From the NCBI RefSeq assembly GCF_003182135.1, contig NZ_QGTL01000018.1, positions 1-64,000 on the forward strand: a stretch of DNA of 64,000 nucleotides, read 5' to 3'. Position 1 is the stretch's first letter. Each line of letters begins with the position of its first letter. Under the pieces are notes generated by a model, which had not been told where the DNA came from, did no database searches, and worked only from the letters and a program-made list of their open reading frames with translations. The position numbers and the translations under genes were made by a program. Of this stretch, positions 1-9,335 are shown in pieces. This DNA is from Nocardia neocaledoniensis. GTDB lineage: Bacteria > Actinomycetota > Actinomycetes > Mycobacteriales > Mycobacteriaceae.

Positions 1-260
1 ATCTCGGCGAGCAGGTGACCGTAATCGGGCTCGTCCACGCCCATCATCTGCTGCATCGCCTTCGACGACAGACCCACCTTGTGCCCGACCACCTTGGCAC
101 CGGCCTTCAGCCTGCGCTGGATATTGAGCAGCTGGATCTCATAGGCGTCGACCACATCGATATCGGGATACCGGTCGACGAGCGGCGACACGGCGACTCG
201 TGTCTCCTCGGCATCGGCCAGTTCATCGGCGAGTTGAGTTCGTACCGCGTCGGGCAGCAC
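1..260 (-). CDS. hsaE: 2-hydroxypenta-2,4-dienoate hydratase, 3' part beyond window
   Basis: The gene is read leftwards from a GTG at 260 with an AAGGAGG ribosome site five bases upstream, and runs off the left edge after about 86 codons. The visible N-terminus includes DAYEIQLLNIQRR and VVGHKVGLSSKAMQQ, typical of the MhpD/HsaE 2-keto-4-pentenoate hydratase family, which hydrates the dienoate left after meta-cleavage of steroid rings. Being divergent from kstD matches the M. tuberculosis order Rv3536c/Rv3537, which supports HsaE over other hydratases of the family. The C-terminal half and its metal ligands cannot be checked. Confidence 0.85.
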   Translation of the reverse strand, partial: MLPDAVRTQLADELADAEETRVAVSPLVDRYPDIDVVDAYEIQLLNIQRRLKAGAKVVGHKVGLSSKAMQQMMGVDEPDYGHLLAE

Positions 261-401
261 GCGGACCTCCTTGGCAGCACGGTCAATAGGTGTGGGCCAC
301 GCTCCAGCCGAGCTGGAACCGTGTCCAGTTCTGGCCTGACCGCACCGCCAGCCGGGAAAGCTGGCGCGCGCGGTGAAGCCCGTAGTTCCGGACGTCAAAA
401 C

Positions 402-415
402 TGTAACGGGTTGCG
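402..415. promoter_or_regulatory. imperfect KstR-like box
   Basis: TGTAACGGGTTGCG has the AACnnGTT core of the KstR operator and differs from TnnAACnnGTTnnA only in the last base. It lies about 140 bp upstream of hsaE and 150 bp upstream of kstD, so it could serve either divergent gene. It is the weakest of the four boxes in this gap. Confidence 0.4.
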
Positions 416-468
416 CATCGCTGCGTCAGCCGTTCACCTGACCATACAACGCAACCGGAGGTGATTTC

Positions 469-482
469 TATAACACGTTCCA
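469..482. promoter_or_regulatory. KstR operator box, kstD upstream copy 1
   Basis: TATAACACGTTCCA fits the KstR consensus TnnAACnnGTTnnA at all fixed positions. It is one of three exact matches in the 308-bp gap between hsaE and kstD. KstR is the TetR-type repressor of cholesterol genes, and its likely gene is in this window at 16893-17507. Confidence 0.75.
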
Positions 483-510
483 GTATGTGGAGGCGAAACG
501 CCGACGCCAC

Positions 511-524
511 TGGAACAAGTTCCA
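511..524. promoter_or_regulatory. KstR operator box, kstD upstream copy 2
   Basis: TGGAACAAGTTCCA is an almost perfect dyad with outer arms TGGAAC/GTTCCA and matches every fixed base of the KstR consensus. It sits 42 bp from copy 1 and 43 bp from copy 3 (start to start), so the three sites are evenly spaced at about four helical turns. Confidence 0.75.
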
Positions 525-553
525 GTTTGGACTGTCGAACAGGCGGACCCTTC

Positions 554-567
554 TATAACGTGTTGCA
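554..567. promoter_or_regulatory. KstR operator box touching the kstD start
   Basis: TATAACGTGTTGCA matches all fixed positions and ends one base before the proposed kstD ATG at 569. Occupancy would block the transcription start itself. It leaves no room for a ribosome binding site, so kstD is probably translated from a leaderless mRNA or from another start. Confidence 0.75.
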
Positions 568-568
568 C

Positions 569-2260
569 ATGAGTGATCGGGAATACGATGTGGTGGTCGT
601 CGGTAGCGGCGCCGCCGGGATGACCGCCGCCCTCGCCGCGGCACACAACGGACTGAGCGTGGTCGTGCTCGAGAAGGCCGCGCACTACGGCGGTTCCACG
701 GCCCGATCCGGCGGTGGTGTCTGGATTCCGGGCAACAAGGCACTGAAGGCGTCCGGCCGCCCGGACGATCGCGAGGAAGCCCGCACCTACCTGCACAGCA
801 TCATCGGTGACGTGGTGCCCGCCGAGAAGATCGACACCTACCTCGATCGCGGCGCCGAGGCGTTCGACTTCGTCCTCGACCACACCCCGCTGAAGATGAA
901 GTGGGTTCCCGGCTACTCCGACTACTACCCCGAGGCGCCGGGCGGGCTCGCCCAGGGCCGTTCCTGCGAGCCGACGCCGTTCAACGGCAAGGTGCTCGGC
1001 GCGGAGCTGGCCAATCTGGAGCCGCCGTACGCCAAGGCGCCGCTGAACGTGGTCGTCATGCAGGCCGACTTCGTGCGCCTCAACCTGATCAAGCGCCACC
1101 CGAAGGGCATGATGCGCGCCCTGCGCGTCGGCGCGCGCACCTACCTGGCCAAGTTCACCGGTAAACACCTGCTCGGCATGGGCCAGGCGATCATCGCCGC
1201 CATGCGCAAGGGCCTGCTCGACGCGGGCGTTCCGGTGCTGCTGAACACCCCGCTCACCGACCTGGTGGTCACCGACGGCCGGGTCACCGGCGTCAAGGCC
1301 ACCGTCGACGGCGAGACCGTCACCTTCACCGCGCGCTACGGCGTGGTCCTCGGCAGCGGCGGCTTCGAGCACAACGCCGACATGCGCGCCAAGTACCAGC
1401 GGCAGCCGATAACCACTGAGTGGACAACCGGCGCCGCGGCCAACACCGGAGATGGCATCGTCGCGGGCATGGCAGCGGGCGCGACGGTCGGGTTCATGGA
1501 GGACGCCTGGTGGGGTCCGACCATCTTCAAGGGCGGCAAGCCGTGGTTCGCGCTGGCCGAACGCAATCTGCCCGGCACCATCATGGTCAACGACCGCGGT
1601 GAGCGGTTCGGCAACGAGTCGGCGCCGTACGTCGAGGCCGTGCACACCATGTACGGCGGCGAGTACGGGCAGGGCGCCGGACCGGGCGAGAACATCCCGG
1701 CCTGGCTGGTGTTCGACCAGCGCTACCGCAACCGCTACATCTTCGCGGGTCTGCAGCCGGGGCAGCGGTTCCCCTCGCGGTGGCTGGAGAACGACTACAT
1801 CGTCAAGGCCGACAGCATCGAGGAGCTGGCCGAGCGGATCGGCGTGCCCGCCGAGAACCTGGCCGCGACGGTCACCCGGTTCAACGGCTTCGCCGCCACC
1901 GGCAAGGACGAGGACTACGGCCGCGGCAACAGCCACTACGACCGCTACTACGGCGATCCGACCGTGAAGCCGAACCCCTGCCTGGCCGAGATCTCGCAGG
2001 GCCCGTTCTTCGCGGCCAAGATCGTCCCCGGTGACCTCGGCACCAAGGGCGGCCTGGTCACCGACACCGCCGGACGCGTACTGCGCGAAGACGATTCAGT
2101 GATCGAGGGCCTCTACGCCGCGGGCAACACCAGCGCCCCGGTGATGGGCCACACCTACGCGGGCCCCGGCGCCACCATCGGACCCGCGATCACCTTCGCC
2201 TACCTGGCCGTGCTCGACATCGTCGCGGCCAAGCGGAAAGAGGCGAAGGCCACCGCCTGA
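569..2260 (+). CDS. kstD: 3-ketosteroid delta-1-dehydrogenase
   Basis: This FAD enzyme introduces the C1-C2 double bond into ring A of 3-ketosteroids, one of the two steps that open the steroid nucleus. The 563-residue protein begins with an FAD dinucleotide fold (GSGAAGMT near residues 12-19, then VVVLEK). It also carries GYSDYYPEAPGG and a C-terminal GHTYAGPGATIGP segment, which in characterised KstD enzymes hold active-site tyrosines and a glycine. The start ATG at 569 matches the family N-terminus; no Shine-Dalgarno is seen because a KstR box abuts the start. An upstream in-frame codon at 461 would add 36 residues unlike the family. chsH3 follows 63 bp downstream, as in M. tuberculosis Rv3537-Rv3538. 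Confidence 0.95.
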   Translation: MSDREYDVVVVGSGAAGMTAALAAAHNGLSVVVLEKAAHYGGSTARSGGGVWIPGNKALKASGRPDDREEARTYLHSIIGDVVPAEKIDTYLDRGAEAFDFVLDHTPLKMKWVPGYSDYYPEAPGGLAQGRSCEPTPFNGKVLGAELANLEPPYAKAPLNVVVMQADFVRLNLIKRHPKGMMRALRVGARTYLAKFTGKHLLGMGQAIIAAMRKGLLDAGVPVLLNTPLTDLVVTDGRVTGVKATVDGETVTFTARYGVVLGSGGFEHNADMRAKYQRQPITTEWTTGAAANTGDGIVAGMAAGATVGFMEDAWWGPTIFKGGKPWFALAERNLPGTIMVNDRGERFGNESAPYVEAVHTMYGGEYGQGAGPGENIPAWLVFDQRYRNRYIFAGLQPGQRFPSRWLENDYIVKADSIEELAERIGVPAENLAATVTRFNGFAATGKDEDYGRGNSHYDRYYGDPTVKPNPCLAEISQGPFFAAKIVPGDLGTKGGLVTDTAGRVLREDDSVIEGLYAAGNTSAPVMGHTYAGPGATIGPAITFAYLAVLDIVAAKRKEAKATA

Positions 2261-2323
2261 CGTTCGTCGCGCCGCACCGCGACGGTGGTGCGGCGCACCA
2301 AGACCCAGCAGGAGACAAACACC

Positions 2324-3184
2324 ATGCCCATCGATCTCGCGACCGCTCTCGGTGCCGAGCTGCCCACGCGGGAGTTCAGCTGGACGCCCACCGACGTGCA
2401 GCTCTACCACCTCGGCCTCGGCGCAGGCGCGCGTCAGACCGACCCGGTCGAGCTGACCTACCTCGACGACAACGCACCGCAGGTGCTGCCCACCTTCGCG
2501 ACGGTAGCGCCGACCCTCGGCGAGACCGAGCCGCCGAAGGTGAGCTTCCCCGGCATCGAAATCGACCTGGCCAAGGTCGTGCACGGGCACCAGGAAGTGG
2601 TGGTGCACAAGCCGATTCCGGCCAGCGGCAAGGCGACGAGCACCGGCCGGATCAGCGAGATCTGGGACAAGGGCGCCAACGCGGTGATCGTGCAGGAGCA
2701 CACCGTCGTCGGCTCCGACGGCGATCCGCTGTGGACGGTGCGCTCCTCGATCTTCGCCAGGGGCGAGGGCGGTTTCGGCGGCGAGCGCGGACCGAGCGCC
2801 AAGGCCGCGCTGCCCGAGCGCGCGCCCGAGGCGGAGATCCTGACCCCGACGCTGCCGCAGCAGGCCCTGCTCTACCGGCTCTGCGGCGATCGCAACCCGC
2901 TGCACTCCGATCCCGAATTCGCCAAGGGCGCTGGCTTTCCCGCCCCGATCCTGCACGGCCTGTGCACCTACGGCGTGGTCTGCAAGGCGATCACCGACGA
3001 GCTGCTCGACGGTGACGCGAGCCGGGTCGGCGGGTTCCGGGCCAAGTTCGCCGGGGTGCTGTACCCCGGTGAGACGCTGCGGATCAAGGTCTGGCGCGAG
3101 GGCGACGAGCTGATCGGCGCCGTCACCGTGGTCGAGCGCGAGGACGCGCCGGTCCTCGGCGAGGTGGCGCTGAAGATCGCCTGA
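2324..3184 (+). CDS. chsH3: MaoC-type enoyl-CoA hydratase of the steroid side chain
   Basis: The 286-residue protein is a double hot-dog hydratase 2. The C-terminal half holds the R-hydratase signature: YRLCGDRNPLHSDPEF, then GFPAPILHGLCTYG, with the catalytic Asp/His pair in DRNPLHSD. It should add water to a steroid side-chain enoyl-CoA during beta-oxidation. Position directly behind kstD equals Rv3538 (ChsH3), which is why that symbol is given; the exact substrate is inferred from synteny. The ATG at 2324 has AGGAGA nine bases upstream. It is probably co-transcribed with kstD under KstR control, and a strong hairpin follows the stop. Confidence 0.85.
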   Translation: MPIDLATALGAELPTREFSWTPTDVQLYHLGLGAGARQTDPVELTYLDDNAPQVLPTFATVAPTLGETEPPKVSFPGIEIDLAKVVHGHQEVVVHKPIPASGKATSTGRISEIWDKGANAVIVQEHTVVGSDGDPLWTVRSSIFARGEGGFGGERGPSAKAALPERAPEAEILTPTLPQQALLYRLCGDRNPLHSDPEFAKGAGFPAPILHGLCTYGVVCKAITDELLDGDASRVGGFRAKFAGVLYPGETLRIKVWREGDELIGAVTVVEREDAPVLGEVALKIA

Positions 3185-3199
3185 GCCGAGTACTCGACG

Positions 3200-3230
3200 A
3201 TGCCCGCCGGTTCCGACGACCGGCGGGCAT
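3200..3230. terminator. bidirectional hairpin between convergent genes
   Basis: Arms of 12 bp pair perfectly (ATGCCCGCCGGT with ACCGGCGGGCAT) around a 7-nt loop, just after the chsH3 stop and before the end of the leftward MoxR cluster. There is no T-run on either side, so it is a strong stem without a classical tail. Confidence 0.6.
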
Positions 3231-3292
3231 CCGCGCGCCGAGGCCCGCCTGGACATCCCCTGATCGCACCGAATGGTCGCGTGGGCGACCGA

Positions 3293-3742
3293 TCACTCCG
3301 GGTCGGGCGCGGTGGTGGTCGCTTCCCGGGTCGCCAGACCACCCACGAGCAGCGCGTAGATCAGCACGATCAGCACCGGGGCTGCCAGCGGCGCCCAGAT
3401 CAGCTGCACCGGCACCAGGGCCGCGGTGGCGGCGGCGATCGTGAACAGAACCGCCCCGCCGACCGACGGAATCGTCGTCGGCACAACGCCTTCCGGCGCG
3501 TGCAGGACGGCGGCGTTGAGCAGATAGGTGGTCGCCACCAGCCCGGTCGCCGCGGCGGCGATCACGCCCACCTCCGCGAAGGCGAGCGCCGCGATCACCA
3601 CGAGGACGGCACCCACCGAGGCGGGTCGCCACCACCAGCTCGCGACGACCAGCGCCAGCGCGAGAATCCCGGCGAGCGGCTGGATCAGCGCGACCGCGGC
3701 GACCAGCAGCAGGCCGGCGAGCAGGGCGAGGAATCTGATCAT
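3293..3742 (-). CDS. small membrane protein at the end of the MoxR/DUF58 cluster
   Basis: The 149-residue protein is almost wholly hydrophobic, with about four membrane segments (roughly residues 4-40, 45-75, 95-115 and 117-138) and a short acidic tail. The ATG at 3742 overlaps the stop of the DUF58 gene by four bases (ATGA), so translation is probably coupled. I recognise no family or motif; a part in the membrane complex encoded by this operon is inferred from position only. Confidence 0.75.
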   Translation of the reverse strand: MIRFLALLAGLLLVAAVALIQPLAGILALALVVASWWWRPASVGAVLVVIAALAFAEVGVIAAAATGLVATTYLLNAAVLHAPEGVVPTTIPSVGGAVLFTIAAATAALVPVQLIWAPLAAPVLIVLIYALLVGGLATREATTTAPDPE

Positions 3743-5009
3743 CGGCGCACCCGCACCGTCCGGCGGTGTTGCGGCAGCAGCCGCATGGACTGGTCGAGCC
3801 TGGTCTCGGCGGGCCAGGCGATGATGTCGACGCCGACCGAACCCATGTCGCGATACATCGACGCGCGCTCGAGCTGCCACATCCTGGCCATCGTCGGGTC
3901 GAGCCCGTCCTCGAACGGGGTGCCGCGCAGGACGTCGACGGCGACGACGACGTGCCCGCGTTTGCGCAGGTCGATCAGGGCCAGCGCGAACTGGGTGTCG
4001 AGCAGGGTGGAGAAGGCGACCACGATCGCGCCGATCGGCACCGCGGCGTGTGGGGCCAGGGTGCCGGTGGTCGGGACGTGCTCGTCGCCGACGCCGAGCA
4101 CCGTGTCGACGATCCGGTAGAACTGCCTGCGGCCGATGTCGGGGCGCAGCCAGCGCGGCGACTCACCGAGGCAGACGACCGCGGTGCGGTCCCCGGCCTG
4201 CAGCGTGGACTGCACCACCTGGGCCGCGCCGCGCACCGACAGCTCCAGCGACGCGGTGGCCGGGCCCGGCGCCTGCTGGGAGGTGTCGACCAGCACGACC
4301 ACGTCGGCGGAACGATTGGTGAACCGTTCGGTGACATAGAGCCTGCCGCGGCGCGCGCTGACCGGCCAGTTCACGGTGCGCAGCTGATCGCCGGGCGCGA
4401 AGGCCCGGATGTCGGCGTATTCGACGCCGGGGCCGTGCTTGCGCGTGAGATGCGTGCCGATCCGGTCGGGAAGTTCGGTGCGCGGCAAGCGCATTCGCTG
4501 CGGATCGGCGATCGGGTACACGTACAGCTTGGCGGCGGGCAATTCGGCGGTGGCGACCGCGAGCCCGGCCGGGCTCAGCGCGGACACCTTGACCTGCACC
4601 GGATATCGGCCCCAGCGCGCCGCCGAGAGACCGAGCCGCATCCCCGCGGGCGCGGTGCCGGAATCGTGCGCCTCCTCGACCTCGATCTCGAGCCCGGACA
4701 GCGGCACCGCGGTCATCCGCAGCAGCGCGTGCCCCTGCTCGACGAAGGCGACCGCGTTGCAGCCGACCACCTCGCCCTCGAAGCAGCGCACCGTGCCGCT
4801 GCCGTCGACCTGGATCCTGGTCGGGTTCCGCTGCCACGGCGCGGTGACCAGCACCCCGAGCATCGGCGCGGCGAAGACGACGAGCTGCCACTGCCCCCGC
4901 AGGACCGCGACGACCAGCGCGACCGCCGCGCACCCGGCCAGGATGAACACCAGCGGCGCCGGTCGCCACCGCAGCTCGACCTCGACGGTCCTGGATTCGT
5001 CGCGGTGCT

Positions 5010-5013
<4 letters not shown>
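3739..5013 (-). CDS. DUF58 protein, partner of the MoxR ATPase
   Basis: The 424-residue protein has two N-terminal membrane segments (about residues 20-60). The DUF58 block follows (EYADIRAFAPGDQLRTVNW, then ARRGRLYVTERF) and runs into a von Willebrand A-like fold starting VVVLVDTSQ. DUF58 proteins are encoded next to MoxR AAA+ ATPases and are thought to help mature or insert metal-dependent or membrane complexes. The start at 5013 overlaps the moxR stop (ATGA), and the stop overlaps the next gene in the same way. The actual client is unknown. Confidence 0.85.
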
Positions 5014-5972
<959 letters not shown>

Positions 5973-5989
5973 CGGTGGCCTCTAACCCC

Positions 5990-6484
5990 TCACATCGTCT
6001 GCAATCGGCGCAGGATCTCATCCAGCGCCGCCCTACCCGGTGCGCGACCGACCTGGTCGCGCAGTGCCGAGTTCGCCGGGTCGACCCAGCGCCACAATTC
6101 GGGACCGAACTGCAGTTGTCCGGCGGCCTCGGTGGCGCGCCGGTTCTTGGCGACCCGCAGGCCGGTGGACAGTTCGAACTCCTTGGCGAGCAACGGCCGC
6201 AGGTGCCGATCCCAGTCGGCCCTGGTGCCGTCGGCGCGCGCGGTCAGCATGGACGCCCGCGCGTGCCAGCGGCCGAGCATCTCGGCCGGGCCGTTGTCGA
6301 TGTACTCGGTGAGCGGTTCCTCGCGCACCACCCGCTGCCGCATCGACCAGATCAGCATGGCCAGCGCGACCGCGACCGGCAGGGCCACCGCGAGCAGCAC
6401 CGCGTCGCGGGCCATCCGCACCAGCAACAGTTCGAGCGCGGCCACCACGATCACCGCGGTCCACACGACACCGGATCGATTCAC
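5990..6484 (-). CDS. membrane-anchored protein of the MoxR cluster
   Basis: The 164-residue protein has two hydrophobic segments at its N-terminus (about residues 5-20 and 25-45), then a soluble region rich in Arg and Glu. The start is a GTG at 6484 with GGGAGG seven bases upstream; no ATG fits. It lies between the DUF4129 gene and moxR, the usual place for a poorly conserved partner in these clusters. No catalytic motif is visible and the function is unknown. Confidence 0.75.
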   Translation of the reverse strand: MNRSGVVWTAVIVVAALELLLVRMARDAVLLAVALPVAVALAMLIWSMRQRVVREEPLTEYIDNGPAEMLGRWHARASMLTARADGTRADWDRHLRPLLAKEFELSTGLRVAKNRRATEAAGQLQFGPELWRWVDPANSALRDQVGRAPGRAALDEILRRLQTM

Positions 6485-6554
6485 TCTGTGTCCTCCCGGC
6501 ATGCTCGGGCGCCCTGCGTGGTCACGCAAGCTACCGCCTCCGGGCGCTGACCGC

Positions 6555-7532
6555 TCATGCCGGCACCAACCTTCGCTGCAGATCCGAGAGCACGATGCGC
6601 AGCAGCTGTTCGGCGCGCATGCGCTGCCATTCCAGCATCGAGTGCGGGCTGAACCGCGCCTCCTCGAACAGCGCGACCAGCTCGCGGGCCGAAGCATCGT
6701 GCAGCACACCGCTTTCGAACGCGCGGGCGAGCACTTCCATCGGGGTGTCGGAGGCCAGCGGCCGGGCGGCGCGGTCGCTGGACAGGCCGCGCTCCATGGC
6801 CACGTAACAGGCGATGATGGCGGTGCGCGGATCCTGGCCTGGCGCGTTCATCGCCGCCAGGCCCATCTCGGCGGCCCTGGTGAGCGAGTCGACGGCGCTC
6901 GGTGGGGTCTCGGCCTGCGCGGGCGTCGCGGCGGCGGGTTCGCGGCGCGCGGCGACCGCGACCACGATCAGCCCGAGCAGCGCCACCACGATCAGCGCGA
7001 TGGCCAGCGCGGCCGCGATCAGCAGCGCCGTGCCGGTGAGCTCGGCGGGGCCGGTGCCCGGATCGGGGGCCGGCGCGTCGGTGGGTGTCGGCACGGGGCC
7101 GGAGCCTTCGGGCCTGGTTGTGGGACCGGTGCGCGTCGTGCGCGCACCGGGCAGCAGGAACAGCGCGGCGACGCCTGCCGCGAAGACCAGCGTGAGCGCG
7201 GCGAGGATCAGCGGGCCGAGCAGCGCCAGGCGCCGCCAGTTGAAGGGCGGGGTCGCCTCGCGTTCGACCTGCGGCATGGCCAGCGGCAGCCGGTGCTGGC
7301 TCGCGATCACCCCGGCGACCAGGATGACGATGGACACCAGCAGCAACACCGGCATCACCGCCACCAGCAGCGGCGAGGGCGCGCGGTCCGATGATTCGGC
7401 GGATTCGGCGCCGGGCAGATATCCGTGCAGCGCGATCGTGGCAGCGACGAGTAGCGCGATCACGACGATCGCCCGCGTAATGGGCTGACTCACCCCGATC
7501 ACTGCTGTACCACCAAACCCAAGAGCCTGCAC
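6555..7532 (-). CDS. DUF4129-domain membrane protein, first gene of the MoxR cluster
   Basis: About 325 residues with four membrane segments: two before residue 80, one near 108-128 and one near 168-195. A Pro/Thr-rich stretch lies between the last two. The cytoplasmic C-terminal DUF4129 domain contains DPRTAIIACYVAMERGL, TPMEVLARA and ARELVALFEEARFS. DUF4129 proteins commonly accompany MoxR and DUF58, in some organisms fused to transglutaminase domains that are absent here. The start is uncertain: GTG codons at 7532, at residue 11 and at residue 14 are all possible and none has a clear ribosome site. Confidence 0.8.
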   Translation of the reverse strand: MQALGFGGTAVIGVSQPITRAIVVIALLVAATIALHGYLPGAESAESSDRAPSPLLVAVMPVLLLVSIVILVAGVIASQHRLPLAMPQVEREATPPFNWRRLALLGPLILAALTLVFAAGVAALFLLPGARTTRTGPTTRPEGSGPVPTPTDAPAPDPGTGPAELTGTALLIAAALAIALIVVALLGLIVVAVAARREPAAATPAQAETPPSAVDSLTRAAEMGLAAMNAPGQDPRTAIIACYVAMERGLSSDRAARPLASDTPMEVLARAFESGVLHDASARELVALFEEARFSPHSMLEWQRMRAEQLLRIVLSDLQRRLVPA

Positions 7533-7623
7533 AAAACAGCCACATAGTTACACGCCGGGTGGTGTGCCCGGGAGGAAATCGATACTTCGGATGACCTCCC
7601 TTTTATTGTCCTCTCCGCCGGTG

Positions 7624-8580
7624 TTACACGGTACGAATGGCCGTATCGGCGATATGTGACGTTTCACTGAGTCGGCTGGCCGTGCGGGCCAGGTCGGGAA
7701 CCGCGGGTACCCCCGCGGTCAGCTCGGCGAGGGGTGCGGCCGCGTGGACGGTGCAGGGCAGGTCGGCGTCGTAGAGCACGTCGATCAGATTGACCAGGCG
7801 CATCGCCTGATCAGGCGGCACCTCGCGCAGGCGAGGGACCGCGCGCAGGGTCCAGCGCCGGAAGCGCCTGCTGAGGCGCAGGTAGTCGGCGGCGCTGGTC
7901 GGCGCGCCGCAGAGGTCGGCGAAGGCGAAGGTCACCGCGTCGGCGTCGACGGCGAGCGCCGCGACGGAACGACCGTCGCCCAGGTCGATCGCGATGTCGC
8001 CGCGGGGCGAGGAAGCCGGGTCGAGGACGTAGGCGCCCGAGCGGAAACCACTGTCGTGTGCGACGCCGAGGGTGCGGTAGTCGAGCGGGCCGTCGAGGGT
8101 GACGACGTCGAGGTGGGCGAGGATGCGCTCGATGCTGGGCACGAACCTGTCGTGGAACAGCGGGTTGGGCAGCAGCTCCCGGGGCGCCTGGTTCGAGGTG
8201 ACGACGAGGGTGCGGCGCTGTGTGAACAGGGCGTCGAGCAGGCGGGCGATGAGCATGCCGTCACCGATGTCGTTGACGTGGAACTCGTCGAAGCACACCA
8301 GATCGGCCGTGCCGAGCAGGCTTTCGACGGCCTGTTCGATCGAGCCGAGGGTGTGCGCGGCCGAGTGCAGTTCGGCGAAGAAGGCATGGAAGTGGAAGCG
8401 GCGCTTGTGTTTCGGATCGGCGGTGGCGAAGAACCGATCCATCACCATCGTCTTGCCACGGCCGGGCCTGCCGTGCAGGTAGACGCCGCGCCCGCGCCGG
8501 CGCGGTCTGCCGTGCCGGTCCAGGAGTTCCGCGAGCCTGCTCGCCGCCGCAGCCTGCGCCGGATCGAGAACCACCGTCAT
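7624..8580 (-). CDS. zapE: AFG1/ZapE-family ATPase
   Basis: The 318-residue protein has Walker A GRPGRGKT (residues 37-44) and Walker B LVCFDEFHV (from residue 94), with the ZapE/AFG1 features FHFHAFFAELH and TSNQAPRELLPNPLFHDRF. ZapE binds FtsZ in E. coli and yeast Afg1 works in mitochondrial protein quality control; which role applies here is open. The ATG at 8580 is 14 bp from a perfect inverted repeat shared with the divergent TetR gene, so repression by that regulator is likely. The first arm of the repeat overlaps where the zapE promoter or leader must lie. Confidence 0.88.
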   Translation of the reverse strand: MTVVLDPAQAAAASRLAELLDRHGRPRRRGRGVYLHGRPGRGKTMVMDRFFATADPKHKRRFHFHAFFAELHSAAHTLGSIEQAVESLLGTADLVCFDEFHVNDIGDGMLIARLLDALFTQRRTLVVTSNQAPRELLPNPLFHDRFVPSIERILAHLDVVTLDGPLDYRTLGVAHDSGFRSGAYVLDPASSPRGDIAIDLGDGRSVAALAVDADAVTFAFADLCGAPTSAADYLRLSRRFRRWTLRAVPRLREVPPDQAMRLVNLIDVLYDADLPCTVHAAAPLAELTAGVPAVPDLARTASRLSETSHIADTAIRTV

Positions 8581-8593
8581 GCCGACCTCCCAT

Positions 8594-8615
8594 GTCCTCT
8601 ACAGTTGTAGAGGAC
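8594..8615. promoter_or_regulatory. perfect palindromic operator between zapE and tetR
   Basis: Ten-base arms GTCCTCTACA and TGTAGAGGAC are exact reverse complements around a 2-bp centre (GT). This is the size and symmetry of a TetR-dimer operator. It lies in the 65-bp gap between the divergent starts at 8580 and 8646, close enough to control both genes. Confidence 0.75.
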
Positions 8616-8645
8616 GGCCCCGATGGCGGGCCAGGGAAGGTGACG

Positions 8646-9320
8646 ATGTCCACAGACCGCAGAGCGCTGATCGTGACGGGCGCGATCGAGCTCATCGCGA
8701 CGCGCGGCATTCGCGCCCTCACCCACCGCGCGCTCGACACCGCGCTCGCCCTGCCTGCGGGTTCGACGTCGTACTACTTCCGGACCAGGCAGGCCCTGAT
8801 CGCGGCGGTGGCCCATGGCATCACCGCCCGGTCACACGCCGACTTCGCCGAGATGCGCACGGCGCACGGCGGCTCGGCCACGGACCAGGCCGGACGTGGC
8901 GAACCCACCACAGCGGGAGGTGAAGCGGCTGCGGGTGCGGGCGATCCCACGGAGATCGCCCGCGGGATCGCGACCTGGCTGGACGGGCTCCTGAGCGAAC
9001 GGCACGCCGAACTCGTCGCCCGGCACGCGCTGATCATCGAGGTACGCGGCGACACCGACCTGCGCGCGCGACTGGCGAACAGCCTGTTCTCCCTGGCCGG
9101 CGCCACCGAACTGTTCACGACGCTGGGCGCCGCCGACCCCGCGGCGGCGGCCGCCGACTTCCTGGCCCTGCTGGAGGGGCTGGTCTTCGACCGGATCGCC
9201 GGAGTGCGGGCTGGGATCGATCACAACGTCGAGCAGCTCGCGCGCCCCATCACCCGGTTCCTGACAGGCGCAGTACCGGATCACCCGCTGACGCGAATTC
9301 CGGAGGTCAACCAGGGTTGA
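8646..9320 (+). CDS. TetR-family regulator, divergent from zapE
   Basis: The 224-residue protein has an N-terminal TetR helix-turn-helix (about residues 8-55), with LIATRGIRALTHRALDTA and AGSTSYYFRTRQAL. The C-terminal ligand domain is unassigned and carries a Gly/Ala-rich insertion near residues 78-100. The ATG at 8646 has GGAAGG five bases upstream; an in-frame ATG 54 bases earlier would place the start inside the palindrome and is less likely. It probably binds the palindrome at 8594-8615, controlling itself and zapE. The inducer is unknown. Confidence 0.88.
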   Translation: MSTDRRALIVTGAIELIATRGIRALTHRALDTALALPAGSTSYYFRTRQALIAAVAHGITARSHADFAEMRTAHGGSATDQAGRGEPTTAGGEAAAGAGDPTEIARGIATWLDGLLSERHAELVARHALIIEVRGDTDLRARLANSLFSLAGATELFTTLGAADPAAAAADFLALLEGLVFDRIAGVRAGIDHNVEQLARPITRFLTGAVPDHPLTRIPEVNQG

Positions 9321-9335
9321 CGCAACGCGGGGGCA

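Noticed and set aside
314-327. TGGAACCGTGTCCA as a further KstR box
   Set aside because: The right half reads TGT rather than GTT, two mismatches in the conserved core; four better boxes lie nearby.
434-1936. Long leftward open frame opposite kstD
   Set aside because: Its protein is low-complexity and runs opposite a clearly assigned enzyme; third-position GC bias in kstD explains the open antisense frame.
6481-7545. 354-codon frame overlapping the DUF4129 gene in the same direction
   Set aside because: Arg/Ala-rich translation with no family features; the alternative frame gives clear membrane segments and a DUF4129 domain.
7566-7600. GGGAGG...CCTCCC inverted repeat after zapE as terminator
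   Set aside because: Six-base arms separated by a 19-nt loop, no T-run; too weak to call.
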